Below are positions 1 to 8,820 of a DNA stretch of 41,502 nucleotides, piece after piece; within the stretch, counting starts at the first letter, position 1; each line of letters opens with the position of its first letter. Source of the DNA: an uncultured bacterium (GTDB taxonomy: Bacteria > Verrucomicrobiota > Kiritimatiellia > RFP12 > UBA1067). A program made the translations under genes and the position numbers. Location: positions 1 through 41,502 of the forward strand of contig CACWJS010000011.1 of the NCBI GenBank assembly GCA_902761275.1, read 5' to 3'. Under the pieces are notes generated by a model. That model was not told where the DNA came from and did no database searches. It worked only from the letters and a program-made list of their open reading frames with translations.

Positions 1-307
1 TCTCAATCGCATTGTACATCCTGTCGCTCGGCGCGTAGTGGCTGTACGGAATCGCCGAGTGCATCCACTTTCCCCAGAACTCCGTCTGCCACCAGCCCTT
101 CGTCTCGGTCTTTTCGAGGAAAGGAGCGGTGATATAGTCGACGTCGGTTCCCATGACATGGCCGGCGATCATACGGTCGAGCTTCTCGCCAAGGGAGCCC
201 TTGAGCCGAGTCTCGCCAATGTTGTCAATTGGATCGCACGACGCCGCAAGCGCGAAAGTCGCTGCGCCCGCCGCAAGCACAAAAACAGGAATCGTTCTGA
301 AGTTCAT
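1..307 (-). CDS. Secreted lipoprotein, possibly GH127/DUF1680-like glycosidase (3' end missing)
   Basis: Only the first 102 codons are in the window; the gene runs off the left edge. The ATG at 307 is preceded by a purine-rich GGAAGAGGGG stretch. The N-terminus is a signal peptide ending in an Ala-rich segment and LAASC, a plausible lipobox with Cys at about residue 24, so an envelope-anchored lipoprotein is likely. The mature part contains a run of the type GWWQTEFWGKWMHSA, which resembles the start of DUF1680/GH127 beta-L-arabinofuranosidase-like proteins. That family call rests on memory of the motif and is tentative. The gene lies just downstream of tRNA-Tyr on the same strand and no separate promoter is obvious. 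Confidence 0.55.
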   Translation of the reverse strand, partial: MNFRTIPVFVLAAGAATFALAASCDPIDNIGETRLKGSLGEKLDRMIAGHVMGTDVDYITAPFLEKTETKGWWQTEFWGKWMHSAIPYSHYAPSDRMYNAIE

Positions 308-342
308 GGGGAATCCCCTCTTCCTGGAAAACTTAGGACGGG

Positions 343-428
343 TGGTTGTGGGAAGTGGATTCGAACCACTGAAGGCGTTAGCCAGCAGATTTACAGTCTG
401 CCCTCGTTGACCGCTTGAGTATCCCACA
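343..428 (-). tRNA. tRNA-Tyr (anticodon GUA), class II, CCA encoded
   Basis: On the minus strand a seven-base acceptor arm TGTGGGA (422-428) pairs with TCCCACA (347-353). The anticodon arm GCAGA-CTGTAAA-TCTGC carries anticodon GTA. A long variable arm follows, as expected for bacterial tRNA-Tyr. The T arm is AGTGG-TTCGAAT-CCACT, the discriminator is A, and the 3' CCA is encoded (343-345). It is expressed from its own sigma-70-like promoter at 446-475. A predicted small ORF reading across this tRNA on the plus strand is not a gene. Confidence 0.97.
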
Positions 429-445
429 ATCGGAAAACGGCGCAT

Positions 446-475
446 AGTATATCATTCTACACGCCGTGAAGTCAA
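446..475 (-). promoter_or_regulatory. Promoter of tRNA-Tyr
   Basis: Minus-strand TTGACT (-35, 470-475) and TATACT (-10, 446-451) are separated by 18 bases. The predicted start is near 439, about ten bases before the mature tRNA 5' end. The spacer also forms a CGGCG/CGCCG inverted repeat with sequence on the far side of the -10 box. Confidence 0.7.
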
Positions 476-484
476 GGGGGCTTC

Positions 485-1249
485 TCAGCCCTCCGCCTCA
501 AGGGCGGCGTCGACTTCGTCGGTCGTCTCCATGTTCGTGTAGACGTCCTGGACGTCTTCAAGATCCTCGAGCATTTCGACGAACTTGTTGATCGCCTTGG
601 CGACGTTCACGTCAGAGACGGGATTCGTCATGTTGGGGACGAGCCCGATGCTCGAGCTCTCCTCGTCGACGTTGATGCCGCCGGCCTTGATCGCCTCGAT
701 GACGGTCGTGAAGTCGTTCGGCTGGCACTTGACGGTGAAACCGCCGTCCTCGGAAAGGACGTCCTCGGCGCCCGCCTCGAGCGCGACTTCCATCACCTTG
801 TCCTCGGTAATGCCGTCTGCCGCGGGAATCATGATCTGGCCCATGCGGTCAAAAAGACGCGACGCGCTGCCCGGCTTCGCGAGCTCGAGGCCGTTCTTCT
901 TGAAGACGTTCGAGACTTCCGCCGCGGCGCGGTTCTTGTTGTCGGTCAGGACGCGCACGACGACGGCGGTGCCGCCCTTGATGCCCTCGTACTGGGCGTC
1001 GACCATTTCGGCCGACTCGAGTTCGCCGGTGCCCTTCTTGATCGCGCGCTCGATGTTGTCGTTCGGCATCTGCGCCGCCTTCGCCTTGGCAATGAGAGTG
1101 CGGAGCGTCGGGTTGTTGTCGGGGTTGCCGCCCTTCGCCTTCACGACGATCGTGATTTCCTTGCCGAGTTTCGAGAAGATTTTGCCCTTCTTCGCGTCTG
1201 CCGCGCCTTTCGCGCGCTTGATTGTCGCCCAGTGGCTGTGACCTGACAT
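485..1249 (-). CDS. yebC: YebC/PmpR family protein (TACO1 family)
   Basis: A 254-residue protein beginning MSGHSHWATIKRAKGA, the hallmark N-terminus of the YebC/PmpR/TACO1 family, and full length for it. Members act in the cytoplasm. They were described as DNA-binding regulators, and more recently as factors acting on translation of difficult (for example proline-rich) sequences. The KAKGGNPDNNPTLR segment and the acidic C-terminal domain are typical. The ATG at 1249 has an AAGGAC ribosome site seven bases upstream. It follows infA closely on the same strand with no evident promoter between them, so co-transcription with infA is likely; pairing with a translation factor suits the translational role. 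Confidence 0.95.
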   Translation of the reverse strand: MSGHSHWATIKRAKGAADAKKGKIFSKLGKEITIVVKAKGGNPDNNPTLRTLIAKAKAAQMPNDNIERAIKKGTGELESAEMVDAQYEGIKGGTAVVVRVLTDNKNRAAAEVSNVFKKNGLELAKPGSASRLFDRMGQIMIPAADGITEDKVMEVALEAGAEDVLSEDGGFTVKCQPNDFTTVIEAIKAGGINVDEESSSIGLVPNMTNPVSDVNVAKAINKFVEMLEDLEDVQDVYTNMETTDEVDAALEAEG

Positions 1250-1302
1250 GGTTTGTCCTTATCTTTTTTGTGTTAGTTTGAAACAGCGTCGTGCGCCCGG
1301 AA

Positions 1303-1530
1303 TCATGCCTTGTGGCGATAGGTGATGCGACCCTTGCCGAGGTCGTAGGGCGAAATCTCGACGGTGACCTTGTCGCCAATCGCGATCTTGATGAAAAACT
1401 TGCGCATCTTCCCCGAGATGTGCGCGAGCACTTCGTGCCCGTTTTCGAGCTTCACCTTGTACATTGTTGCAGGCAGAACCTTGGTCACCGTCCCGGTGAC
1501 TTCAATCGCCTGGTCTTCTTCTTTCGCCAT
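1303..1530 (-). CDS. infA: Translation initiation factor IF-1
   Basis: A 75-residue S1/OB-fold protein with the conserved core [20 protein letters not shown] and C-terminal [12 protein letters not shown], full length for IF-1. It binds the 30S A site during initiation. The N-terminus MAKEEDQ is slightly longer than in E. coli. The ATG at 1530 has AAGGAAC eight bases upstream, and a clear promoter lies at 1564-1592. It probably heads a two-gene transcript with yebC. Confidence 0.97.
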   Translation of the reverse strand: MAKEEDQAIEVTGTVTKVLPATMYKVKLENGHEVLAHISGKMRKFFIKIAIGDKVTVEISPYDLGKGRITYRHKA

Positions 1531-1563
1531 TCAGCAGTTCCTTGTTTGCCTTTAAGTTTTGGT

Positions 1564-1592
1564 ATTTTACCAAAAAACTGCTGGAGTTGCAA
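1564..1592 (-). promoter_or_regulatory. Promoter of infA-yebC
   Basis: Minus-strand TTGCAA (-35, 1587-1592), a 17-base spacer and TAAAAT (-10, 1564-1569). The start is predicted near 1557, giving a leader of roughly 27 bases with a Shine-Dalgarno site. This conventional arrangement contrasts with the boxes set on the start codon in 8.7-15.2 kb. Confidence 0.7.
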
Positions 1593-1601
1593 TCGCGCAG
1601 G

Positions 1602-4262
1602 CTATCCGCAGACCTCCAGCAGGGTCGCCTTCAACTCCCGTACCGTGAACGGCTTACCCAGAAAGCCGTTGTACTTGCGAGTGCCGAACATCTTGCGTAT
1701 GTCCTCCTCTGGAGACCCGGAGACGACGACGACCGGAACATCCGGCGACGCGACGCGAAACGCGTCGAAGAGCCGCACGACGTCGACGCCGCCTATGTGG
1801 GCGTCCATGAGGATTGAGTCTATGCAGCTGGAGCGTCGCCTCATCACCGCAAGCGCGGAAACACGGTCGCGCGCCACATGTGCAGAAACACCAAGCGATT
1901 TCAGCAATATGGAGAGAGTCTTGAGTATCGCCTCGTCGTCATCTACGACGAGGACTTCGGACGGCAGCGATCCGGGCGCTTTCTTCTGGACACTGGCGCC
2001 CTCTCGGGAACCGTCCGGCAATTTCGTCTGCGGGAGGAATATGGTGAACGTCGTGCCGTGGTCGAGAACACTCTCCACCTTGATGCCTCCGCCGTGCGCC
2101 TCCACGATTGTACGCACAGTAGCGAGGCCAAGTCCGCGGCCGAGGGTCTTGGACGACACATACGGGTCAAAAAGCTTGGGCAGGAGGCCTGTCGGGATTC
2201 CGGGACCATCGTCGGCGATCTTGAAGACGACGCCCGGGCCGGGAAGAAGAGGACGCTCCGATATGAAAGTGGCAGCCTTCTCCTCGGTCATTTCGAATGG
2301 CTCGGTCGAAATGTTGATGTGCCCAGGGCGCTCGCCAAGCGCCTCGGTCGCGTTCTTTATGATGTTGAAGAACACCTTCCAGAACTGGTTCGGGTCGGCG
2401 TCAACGTCTGGCAATCCCTCTGCAAGAGCATAGGATATCGCAACGTTGCCACTGACGACATGCGAGACAAGCGCCTGAATGTCCTTTACAAAGAATTCGG
2501 GCGACGCCCTCAAGAGCGACACCTTGTTGTCGCCGGCGAAGGCCATCAGCTCCTTTGTCATGCGCGATCCCCGCATGACCGCGTCGCGTATGGCGACTAT
2601 GTCAAGCCCGGAACCAGAGTCCGCCGCGGCCGACTCCACAGTGCTCAGGATTACGGAAAGGACGTTGTTGACGTCGTGGGCGATGCCCGCGGCGAGAAGC
2701 GTCAGCGATTCGCGCTTCGAGGCGTCGAGGGCCCTCGCCTCGGCGGCGAGTCGCAGCTTGTGTTCGGCGGCTTCCCGCGTGACATCGCGGACTATCGCAA
2801 GCGCAAACACCTCGTCCATGCGCGTAATGCGCACCTCGAAATTCCGCGGATCGTCGCCGCTCGACTCGAGACGCACCGCCTGCACCGACGGCGCCTCGAA
2901 GACAGCGGCAATCGCCTTGGCAATCGCCTTGGAGCCCTCTTCGCCGAACACCTCAGCGCTCGGCGCTTCGCCACGAACCATCCCCGGAAGCGGCGGAGTT
3001 CCCTCGGGCTGCTTGTTCACGGCGACAAGGCGGCCACGCCTGTCGAAGACTGCGAGCGCATCTGGCAATCCGTCGATAAGCGCCCTGTGCCGCGCCTCCA
3101 CTTGGGCGATCTTGACGGTTCGCTCCGTTATCGTCTCGAGCATCCTGTTGACGGACAGGGCTAACATGGCGAATTCGTCGTTGCCTTCCCAATCTATAGA
3201 CGGACAGTCTATGTCCTCATGGTGCTCGCCAAGGTCGCGAATTGCCTCCGTCATCCTTGTCAGCGGATTTAGAAGCACCCTTCCCTGGAACCAGAAAATC
3301 GGCAAGATGAGGACTATCCCGACCATAGAGATGAAGAAGGTGAAGCGGCCGAGCGCTGAACGCGTCACGGTAGAGAGTGACGTAGGAAGCGAAACCGAAA
3401 TCATGGACACGGCGTTGCCTGCTATGTCGCGAAGCGCGAACACGGCCTCGTACGGATTCGAGCCAAGGTTCCAGAACCCACCGGAATAAAAGCTTATCGC
3501 CTCGGAAAGCATCGGCACGATGCCAAAACCTGCCGTTCCCTTGTCGGCGCGCTGTGCGGCCTTGGCAGACGATGACAACGACACCGAGACTGCCACCTTG
3601 CGGTTCACAACGCGAACATCAAGTCCGGAGAAGCCGTTGTTGACGCTGGACGTGAACACTGTGGAGTCGAACGGAGCCCCGACCACAAAGCGCATCTCAG
3701 AACCCTCGACAGGTGGGACGACGAATACATAATGGGCCCTTCCGCACAGCTGAACAAGTCCAACAACTGGCGAGCTTCCCGCACTCGTCGGGGCGATCCA
3801 CTCGGAAAGGCGCTCGACATAAGGCGACACATCTGCAGATGACACGGCCACCACACCGCCAGCACCCTTCGCCGCACCAAATGAAAACACGCCCGACTTT
3901 GAAAACGCGAGAACGAGGGACAGGTTGTAAAATTCAGGTTTCAAAAGCACCTTCGACACAGGTTCCCCATTCACAACCAACTTGGCGACCTCGGCAGCCG
4001 ACTTCCTGCTCTCCTTCACAACCATGTCCGCATGGCTATAAGCAAGACGCGATATGTCGTACCCAATCTCCTCGACCTGGCGCTCCGCCTCTCGCATCAT
4101 ATGAACGAGGACGATGCGTCCGCCTATGTAGAACACCGCAAGACAAAGTAGAATCAGAAAAGCCGTGGCAAGCGAATACCGCGTACGGATCGAATGCAGC
4201 GTCCGCTTTAACACACCTTGCGAGGCAAGCTCATCATACTGCTCATGGGCCGTTTTCTTCAT
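1602..4262 (-). CDS. Membrane hybrid histidine kinase with C-terminal receiver domain
   Basis: 886 residues. A transmembrane helix at about 31-53, an extracytoplasmic sensor of about 250 residues, a second helix at about 304-326, a HAMP segment, a PAS-like region (about 387-505), then a HisKA domain with the phospho-accepting histidine in GIAHDVNN (H529). The HATPase domain has an N box (NIIKNATEAL) and a G box (DDGPGIP, GRGLGLATV). The receiver domain begins VLVVDDD at about 768, with phospho-acceptor D820 in SILMDAH and a conserved lysine in FLGKPF. The AHDVNN type H box suits the NtrB/hybrid class. The ATG overlaps the uvrB stop by four bases (ATGA), so it is translationally coupled as the last gene of the phosphatase-yibE/F-uvrB-kinase operon. 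The signal and output partner cannot be read from the sequence. Confidence 0.93.
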   Translation of the reverse strand: MKKTAHEQYDELASQGVLKRTLHSIRTRYSLATAFLILLCLAVFYIGGRIVLVHMMREAERQVEEIGYDISRLAYSHADMVVKESRKSAAEVAKLVVNGEPVSKVLLKPEFYNLSLVLAFSKSGVFSFGAAKGAGGVVAVSSADVSPYVERLSEWIAPTSAGSSPVVGLVQLCGRAHYVFVVPPVEGSEMRFVVGAPFDSTVFTSSVNNGFSGLDVRVVNRKVAVSVSLSSSAKAAQRADKGTAGFGIVPMLSEAISFYSGGFWNLGSNPYEAVFALRDIAGNAVSMISVSLPTSLSTVTRSALGRFTFFISMVGIVLILPIFWFQGRVLLNPLTRMTEAIRDLGEHHEDIDCPSIDWEGNDEFAMLALSVNRMLETITERTVKIAQVEARHRALIDGLPDALAVFDRRGRLVAVNKQPEGTPPLPGMVRGEAPSAEVFGEEGSKAIAKAIAAVFEAPSVQAVRLESSGDDPRNFEVRITRMDEVFALAIVRDVTREAAEHKLRLAAEARALDASKRESLTLLAAGIAHDVNNVLSVILSTVESAAADSGSGLDIVAIRDAVMRGSRMTKELMAFAGDNKVSLLRASPEFFVKDIQALVSHVVSGNVAISYALAEGLPDVDADPNQFWKVFFNIIKNATEALGERPGHINISTEPFEMTEEKAATFISERPLLPGPGVVFKIADDGPGIPTGLLPKLFDPYVSSKTLGRGLGLATVRTIVEAHGGGIKVESVLDHGTTFTIFLPQTKLPDGSREGASVQKKAPGSLPSEVLVVDDDEAILKTLSILLKSLGVSAHVARDRVSALAVMRRRSSCIDSILMDAHIGGVDVVRLFDAFRVASPDVPVVVVSGSPEEDIRKMFGTRKYNGFLGKPFTVRELKATLLEVCG

Positions 4263-6262
4263 TTTCTTCCTTTCTTCCCCCTAAGCTCTCTTATCTGGTC
4301 GCGCAGATACGCCGCGCGCTCGAATTCAAGATTGTCCGCGGCCTCGAGCATGTCGCGCTCGAGTTCCGCCAAGATGTCTGCGACGGGAATCCCGTCGCGC
4401 GTCCCGCGCCCAGCACCTGGAGCCGCCGACGCCATGGAACCGGCAGTGAAGACATACGCCGACTCGTTTATCGCGCGCTTCACCGACTTCGGCACGATGC
4501 CGTGCTTCTCGTTGTAGGCAATCTGCTTTTTCCTGTGCGCCTTAGTGATACGCAACAAGTCCTTGATCGCATCGGTCTTCTTGTCGGCGTAGAGTATGAC
4601 GCGCCCCTTCTCGTGGCGCGCAGTCCGCCCCGCAGTCTGGACGAGAGAAGTCGTGGACCTCAGGAACCCCTCCTTATCGGCGTCGAGAATCGCGACAAGC
4701 GCGACTTCAGGAAGATCGAGGCCTTCGCGCAGGAGATTGATCCCGACGAGAACGTCGAATTCGCCCTTTCTTAGTCGGTGGAGTATCGAGACTCGCTCTA
4801 TCGCGTCGATGTCGCTGTGAAGGTACTCTACGCGGATGCCGGTCCCGTGGAGATACTGCGTCAAGTCTTCCGACGAGCGCTTAGTGAGCGTCGTTACGAA
4901 AACGCGGTCCTTCTGCTCGACGACGCGCTTGATCTCCGCTACGAGGTCGTCTATCTGGTTCGCGAGCGGGCGCATCTCTATAATCGGGTCGAGAAGCCCC
5001 GTCGGGCGAATCACCTGCTCCGCTACCGTCTTCGACTGCTCGTACTCGTAGTCGCCGGGCGTCGCCGAGCAGTAGACGATCTGGTGGACCTTCGCATTGA
5101 ACTCGTCGAACTTCAAGGGCCTGTTGTCCTTCGCGCTCGGAAGCCGGAAGCCGAAGTCGACAAGCTTCTGCTTCCGCGCCTGGTCGCCATTGTACATCGC
5201 GCGTATCTGGGGCACGGAGACATGGCTCTCATCGATGATCGTGAGGAAGTCGTCGGGGAAATAGTCAAGAAGGCACTCCGGCGGCGAACCAGGCGCGCGG
5301 CCCGAAAGCGGGCGCGAGTAGTTCTCGATGCCGTTGCAGTAGCCAAGCTCGCGCATCATTTCGATGTCGTATTCAGTCCGTTCCTTGAGCCTCTGCGCTT
5401 CAAGGAGCTTGCCCTTGGAGGAAAAGAACTTCAGGCGGTCATCGAGCTCGGCCTCTATCCTCGCGAACGCCGCCTCGAATTTGTCCTTGCCCATGACAAA
5501 CTGCTTTGCCGGGGTGACGACGGCGGCAGGCATCGTGACACCGCATTTTCCAGTAAGAGGATCGAGTTCGCGGATAGAGTCAATCTCGTCGCCGAAAAAC
5601 TCGACCCTAATCGCCTTCGTCTCGTATGCGGGAAAGATGTCCACCACGTCGCCGCGCACGCGAAACGCTCCAGGCGCGAAGTCGTAGTCGTTCCTGACAT
5701 ACTGCGCCTCGACGAGCCGCGCGAGAAGTCGCTCGCGCGACAGCGACTCGCCAACCTTGAAACCGACAGCGAGATCGCGGTATTCGTCAGACTCGCCGAG
5801 GCCGTAGATGCAGCTTACCGACGAGACGACAATCACGTCGCGCCGCGCAATTAACGCGTTCGTAGCGGCGAGGCGGTAGCGCTCGATCTCCTCGTTTATC
5901 GACGCGTCCTTCTCGATGTAGGTGTCGGTCTGCGGAATGTACGCCTCGGGCTGGTAGTAGTCATAGTAGGAGATAAAGTACTCGACCGCGTTCTCGGGGA
6001 AAAACTCCTTGAGTTCCGCGAAGAGCTGGGCGGCAAGCGTCTTGTTGTGTGAGAGGATCAGCGTCGGCCGACCCCACTTGGCGATGAGATTCGCCATCGT
6101 GAAAGTCTTCCCGGAGCCCGTGACACCCTGGAGAACGAGCCTATCCTCGCCTCTCTTCAGGCCCTCATATAGCGCGGCGATCGCCTCTGGTTGGTCGCCC
6201 GTTGGCTTGAACTTCGACTTAAGGGCGAAGACACCCGCAGACTTGCCAGGGGCGCGCGCCAT
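4259..6262 (-). CDS. uvrB: Excinuclease ABC subunit B
   Basis: 667 residues, normal UvrB length. Helicase-like motor with Walker A GVTGSGKT near residue 46, the beta-hairpin motif YYDYYQPEAYIP that clamps damaged DNA, helicase motif VI QTAGRTARH, and a C-terminal UVR domain for UvrA/UvrC contact. UvrB verifies lesions and loads UvrC in nucleotide excision repair. The ATG follows the upstream stop by two bases; its GGGGGAGG ribosome site lies inside the end of the YibE/F gene. It is the third gene of a tightly coupled four-gene operon, an unusual place for a DNA repair gene. Confidence 0.98.
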   Translation of the reverse strand: MARAPGKSAGVFALKSKFKPTGDQPEAIAALYEGLKRGEDRLVLQGVTGSGKTFTMANLIAKWGRPTLILSHNKTLAAQLFAELKEFFPENAVEYFISYYDYYQPEAYIPQTDTYIEKDASINEEIERYRLAATNALIARRDVIVVSSVSCIYGLGESDEYRDLAVGFKVGESLSRERLLARLVEAQYVRNDYDFAPGAFRVRGDVVDIFPAYETKAIRVEFFGDEIDSIRELDPLTGKCGVTMPAAVVTPAKQFVMGKDKFEAAFARIEAELDDRLKFFSSKGKLLEAQRLKERTEYDIEMMRELGYCNGIENYSRPLSGRAPGSPPECLLDYFPDDFLTIIDESHVSVPQIRAMYNGDQARKQKLVDFGFRLPSAKDNRPLKFDEFNAKVHQIVYCSATPGDYEYEQSKTVAEQVIRPTGLLDPIIEMRPLANQIDDLVAEIKRVVEQKDRVFVTTLTKRSSEDLTQYLHGTGIRVEYLHSDIDAIERVSILHRLRKGEFDVLVGINLLREGLDLPEVALVAILDADKEGFLRSTTSLVQTAGRTARHEKGRVILYADKKTDAIKDLLRITKAHRKKQIAYNEKHGIVPKSVKRAINESAYVFTAGSMASAAPGAGRGTRDGIPVADILAELERDMLEAADNLEFERAAYLRDQIRELRGKKGRK

Positions 6263-6264
6263 AA

Positions 6265-7365
6265 TTAGGCCTCCCCCTTGCAGCCGCGTGTATAAACTGC
6301 GGCCGAGACAATGGCCGTGAAAGGCGCGACAAGAACGAGGCCAAAGCTTCCGACAAGCGTCTTTACGAGCTCCGCCGAGACGAGCGTCGAGTTGAGAAAA
6401 TCCATCGGCGCCGTGCCCTGGGCGGCGAACACCATGAGCAGCGTAAGATACCCGCCAGAATAGGCAAGCAGGAGCGTCGTCGTCATCGTGCCGACCACGG
6501 CCCTTCCAATCCTGACACCAGACGCCGCAAGCTCGCGGAACCCGAGAGACGGACTGTGCCTGTGCACTTCCTCTACGCCCGCCGCGATGTCCATGCCAAG
6601 ATCCATCACCGCGCCAGAGGAGGCGAGCACGATCGCGCCGAAGAAAACGTCCTGGAGATTGAGCCCCGAGAACCCCGAGTAGAGCAGCTGCTGCGCGAAA
6701 GGCATCGTCGCGCCGTTGACGTTCATGACGCGCCCGAAAAAATGGGCGAGCGCAAGCGAGGCAACGACGCCGAGCATCGACCCCGCAAACGCGCTAAAGC
6801 CCTTCTTCGTCCAACCGGCGACAAGATACATTATTACGCCAGTCAACGTGGCAACAGAGATGAACACAACGGTCGACGCATGCCATCCCGCGAGGACAAG
6901 CGGTATGAGAAGCTTCCACACGACAAGGCAGCTGAAGACAAAACTGAAAAGCGCCTTCAACCCAGTCCAGCCGCCGAACACGCAGAGAAGAATGCAGAAC
7001 CCGGCAAAGAACGCAAAGCCCCAGCCCATGCGCCAGTGGTCGCGAGCGACGAGAATGTCGCCATCCGCCGCGTTCTGCGGCAAAACGACAAGCGCAGTGT
7101 CGCCAATAGTGAATTTCTTGTCAAGCTCCATCTGCGCGCGCAGTTCGTTTGCGGCCTGAAAAACGCGCCCGTCGGGAAGGCGCACCTTCAACTGCTGAGT
7201 GCCAAACTCGACGAGCCCATGCAGCTGCAATCCCGAATCGTCGGTCTCTACAACCTCCGCCCGCACCGTCCGCACCCCGTCGTCCGAAAGGCGCCGCGGC
7301 CCGGGGACAAGGAGAAGCGCCGCGCAGCAAAGCGCGAAAACGGCGGCGGAGATGACATTCCTCAT
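6265..7365 (-). CDS. YibE/F family integral membrane protein
   Basis: 366 residues. One N-terminal hydrophobic helix, an extracytoplasmic segment of about 95 residues (VRTVRAEVVETDDSG onward), then roughly seven membrane helices from about residue 115 to the end. The order of segments, the internal GAVMDLGMDIAAG-like run and the overall length match the YibE/YibF family, a widespread membrane family without an established biochemical function. Its ATG overlaps the alkaline phosphatase stop (ATGA) and its stop lies two bases before uvrB. The phosphatase partner might suggest an envelope role, but that is only inference. Confidence 0.85.
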   Translation of the reverse strand: MRNVISAAVFALCCAALLLVPGPRRLSDDGVRTVRAEVVETDDSGLQLHGLVEFGTQQLKVRLPDGRVFQAANELRAQMELDKKFTIGDTALVVLPQNAADGDILVARDHWRMGWGFAFFAGFCILLCVFGGWTGLKALFSFVFSCLVVWKLLIPLVLAGWHASTVVFISVATLTGVIMYLVAGWTKKGFSAFAGSMLGVVASLALAHFFGRVMNVNGATMPFAQQLLYSGFSGLNLQDVFFGAIVLASSGAVMDLGMDIAAGVEEVHRHSPSLGFRELAASGVRIGRAVVGTMTTTLLLAYSGGYLTLLMVFAAQGTAPMDFLNSTLVSAELVKTLVGSFGLVLVAPFTAIVSAAVYTRGCKGEA

Positions 7366-8768
7366 TCGTAGAACGCCTTCATTATCCTGGATATGTCGGT
7401 GTTCTCAATAAACCCGGAGAACTGCTCGGCGCAGCGGCCCTTTGCTGTCGTGAGAACGGGCATCGCGGTATGCGCGCCGGAACTCCAGCCGATGCCGCAC
7501 TTGTGCGACATCACGACGCGGCACTCGCCGCCAAGGAGATAGCGCTTCTCGCCGTCGTACTTCGAGTTCTCCTCAATCTTCGACTTGTGAAAATCGACAT
7601 CGTGGTCGAAGGCCGCGACAATGCCCTTAAGCTCGGCTTTTGTAAGCACCATGCCGTCCTTCTTGGCGTCGCCCTCGAACTTGAAGCCAAACGCCTCGGT
7701 TATAATCGGCTTGACGTCACCGAACGAAAGAGCAGGATTTGCCTTGAACGCAGCGGCGACCTTATCTTCGAACTTGCCGACGGACATGGTCTGGTTCACG
7801 AGGCGATCCATGTAGAGAGCGTAGCCAGTGCCAGCGAAGCCCATCGACATGCCTCCGGTCTCGTGATCGCCAGTGACGACGACGAGCGTGTCGTCGGGAT
7901 GCTTGTCCTGAAATTGTAACGCGACCTTGATCGCCTCGTCGAGCGCCAGGACGTCGCGAAGGTTCGTCGCCGCGTCGTTGCTGTGTCCCGCCCAGTCTAT
8001 GCGACCGCCCTCGGCCATGATGAAAAAGCCGCTGTCGCCATCGAGCATCTCAACCGCCTTGGCGACCATCTCGGCGATCGTCGGCTGGGTACCGTCGGCG
8101 TCGATCGTAGACTCGAGCGCACCGTTCGTGAACTTGGTGAACACCTTGCCGTCGCCCGGCTTGAGCGCGAGGAACTGGTCCTTCGTCTCGACGATGTTGT
8201 AGCCCTTGGAGCGGACGTATTCGTATGCGTCGCCGCACTCCGCATACTGCTTGTGATTCTTGGAGTTCTTTGGATTGACGTCGAGACCACCACCCGCGAA
8301 GAAGTCAAAGCCGGAGTTGGCAAGGTCGATGGAGATGCCGTAGGCGTCGCCACGGTTGTTGCGGTGGGCGTAGAAGCCAGCCGGAGTCGCATGCGTGATC
8401 GTAACGGTCGTCAGTATGCCGACCTTGACACCCGCCTTCTTTGCCGCAGCGGCGGAAGAGTACACCGGCTTTCCCTCGGGGTCGACGCCCGAGTAGTGGT
8501 TTTTCGTCTTGGTGCCGCAGGCAATCGCCGTAGCCGCCGCTGCGGAGTCGGTCACGAGCGAATCTGCCGAGCAGGTGCGCGTCATCGCGCTGAACGGCAT
8601 CGTGTTCATCGCAAGAGAGCCCGCACCGCTCTTGCGCGAGAACTCCTCGGCCGTCATCCGCTGTGGAACGGACATTCCGTCGCCGATGAAAAGGAACACG
8701 TACTTTGGCCTGCCCGCAAACGCAGACATCGCAATGGCCGCAATGGCCAGGAAAAGAATCTTTTTCAT
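7362..8768 (-). CDS. Secreted alkaline phosphatase (PhoA superfamily)
   Basis: 468 residues from the ATG at 8768. This start gives a clean signal peptide (MKKILFLAIAAIAMSAFA) and sits just below a TATAAT box; an in-frame upstream extension to 9026 would run through the promoter and is rejected. Metal and catalytic motifs: FLFIGDGMS near the N-terminus, nucleophile S75 in VTDSAAAA, EGGRIDWAGHSND, VVVTGDHETGG and a late HTAMPV histidine. It would hydrolyse phosphomonoesters in the periplasm, using two zinc ions and a third metal. It heads the operon with YibE/F, uvrB and the kinase. Confidence 0.93.
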   Translation of the reverse strand: MKKILFLAIAAIAMSAFAGRPKYVFLFIGDGMSVPQRMTAEEFSRKSGAGSLAMNTMPFSAMTRTCSADSLVTDSAAAATAIACGTKTKNHYSGVDPEGKPVYSSAAAAKKAGVKVGILTTVTITHATPAGFYAHRNNRGDAYGISIDLANSGFDFFAGGGLDVNPKNSKNHKQYAECGDAYEYVRSKGYNIVETKDQFLALKPGDGKVFTKFTNGALESTIDADGTQPTIAEMVAKAVEMLDGDSGFFIMAEGGRIDWAGHSNDAATNLRDVLALDEAIKVALQFQDKHPDDTLVVVTGDHETGGMSMGFAGTGYALYMDRLVNQTMSVGKFEDKVAAAFKANPALSFGDVKPIITEAFGFKFEGDAKKDGMVLTKAELKGIVAAFDHDVDFHKSKIEENSKYDGEKRYLLGGECRVVMSHKCGIGWSSGAHTAMPVLTTAKGRCAEQFSGFIENTDISRIMKAFYE

Positions 8769-8775
8769 GGTTGTT

Positions 8776-8804
8776 ATTATACCAAAATATCCCTCGCCGG
8801 TCAC
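8776..8804 (-). promoter_or_regulatory. Promoter set on the start codon of the phosphatase operon
   Basis: Minus-strand GGTATAAT, with the hexamer at 8776-8781. Only seven bases separate it from the ATG at 8768. GTGACC (8799-8804) lies 17 bases further upstream as a weak -35. Transcription should begin at or next to the A of the start codon, and no Shine-Dalgarno site exists. Confidence 0.65.
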
Positions 8805-8820
8805 CCTTCGGCGGCGGATG

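Noticed and set aside
38..418. Plus-strand open frame at the left edge
   Set aside because: It runs antisense to the lipoprotein gene start and through tRNA-Tyr, and has no ribosome site or recognisable protein content.
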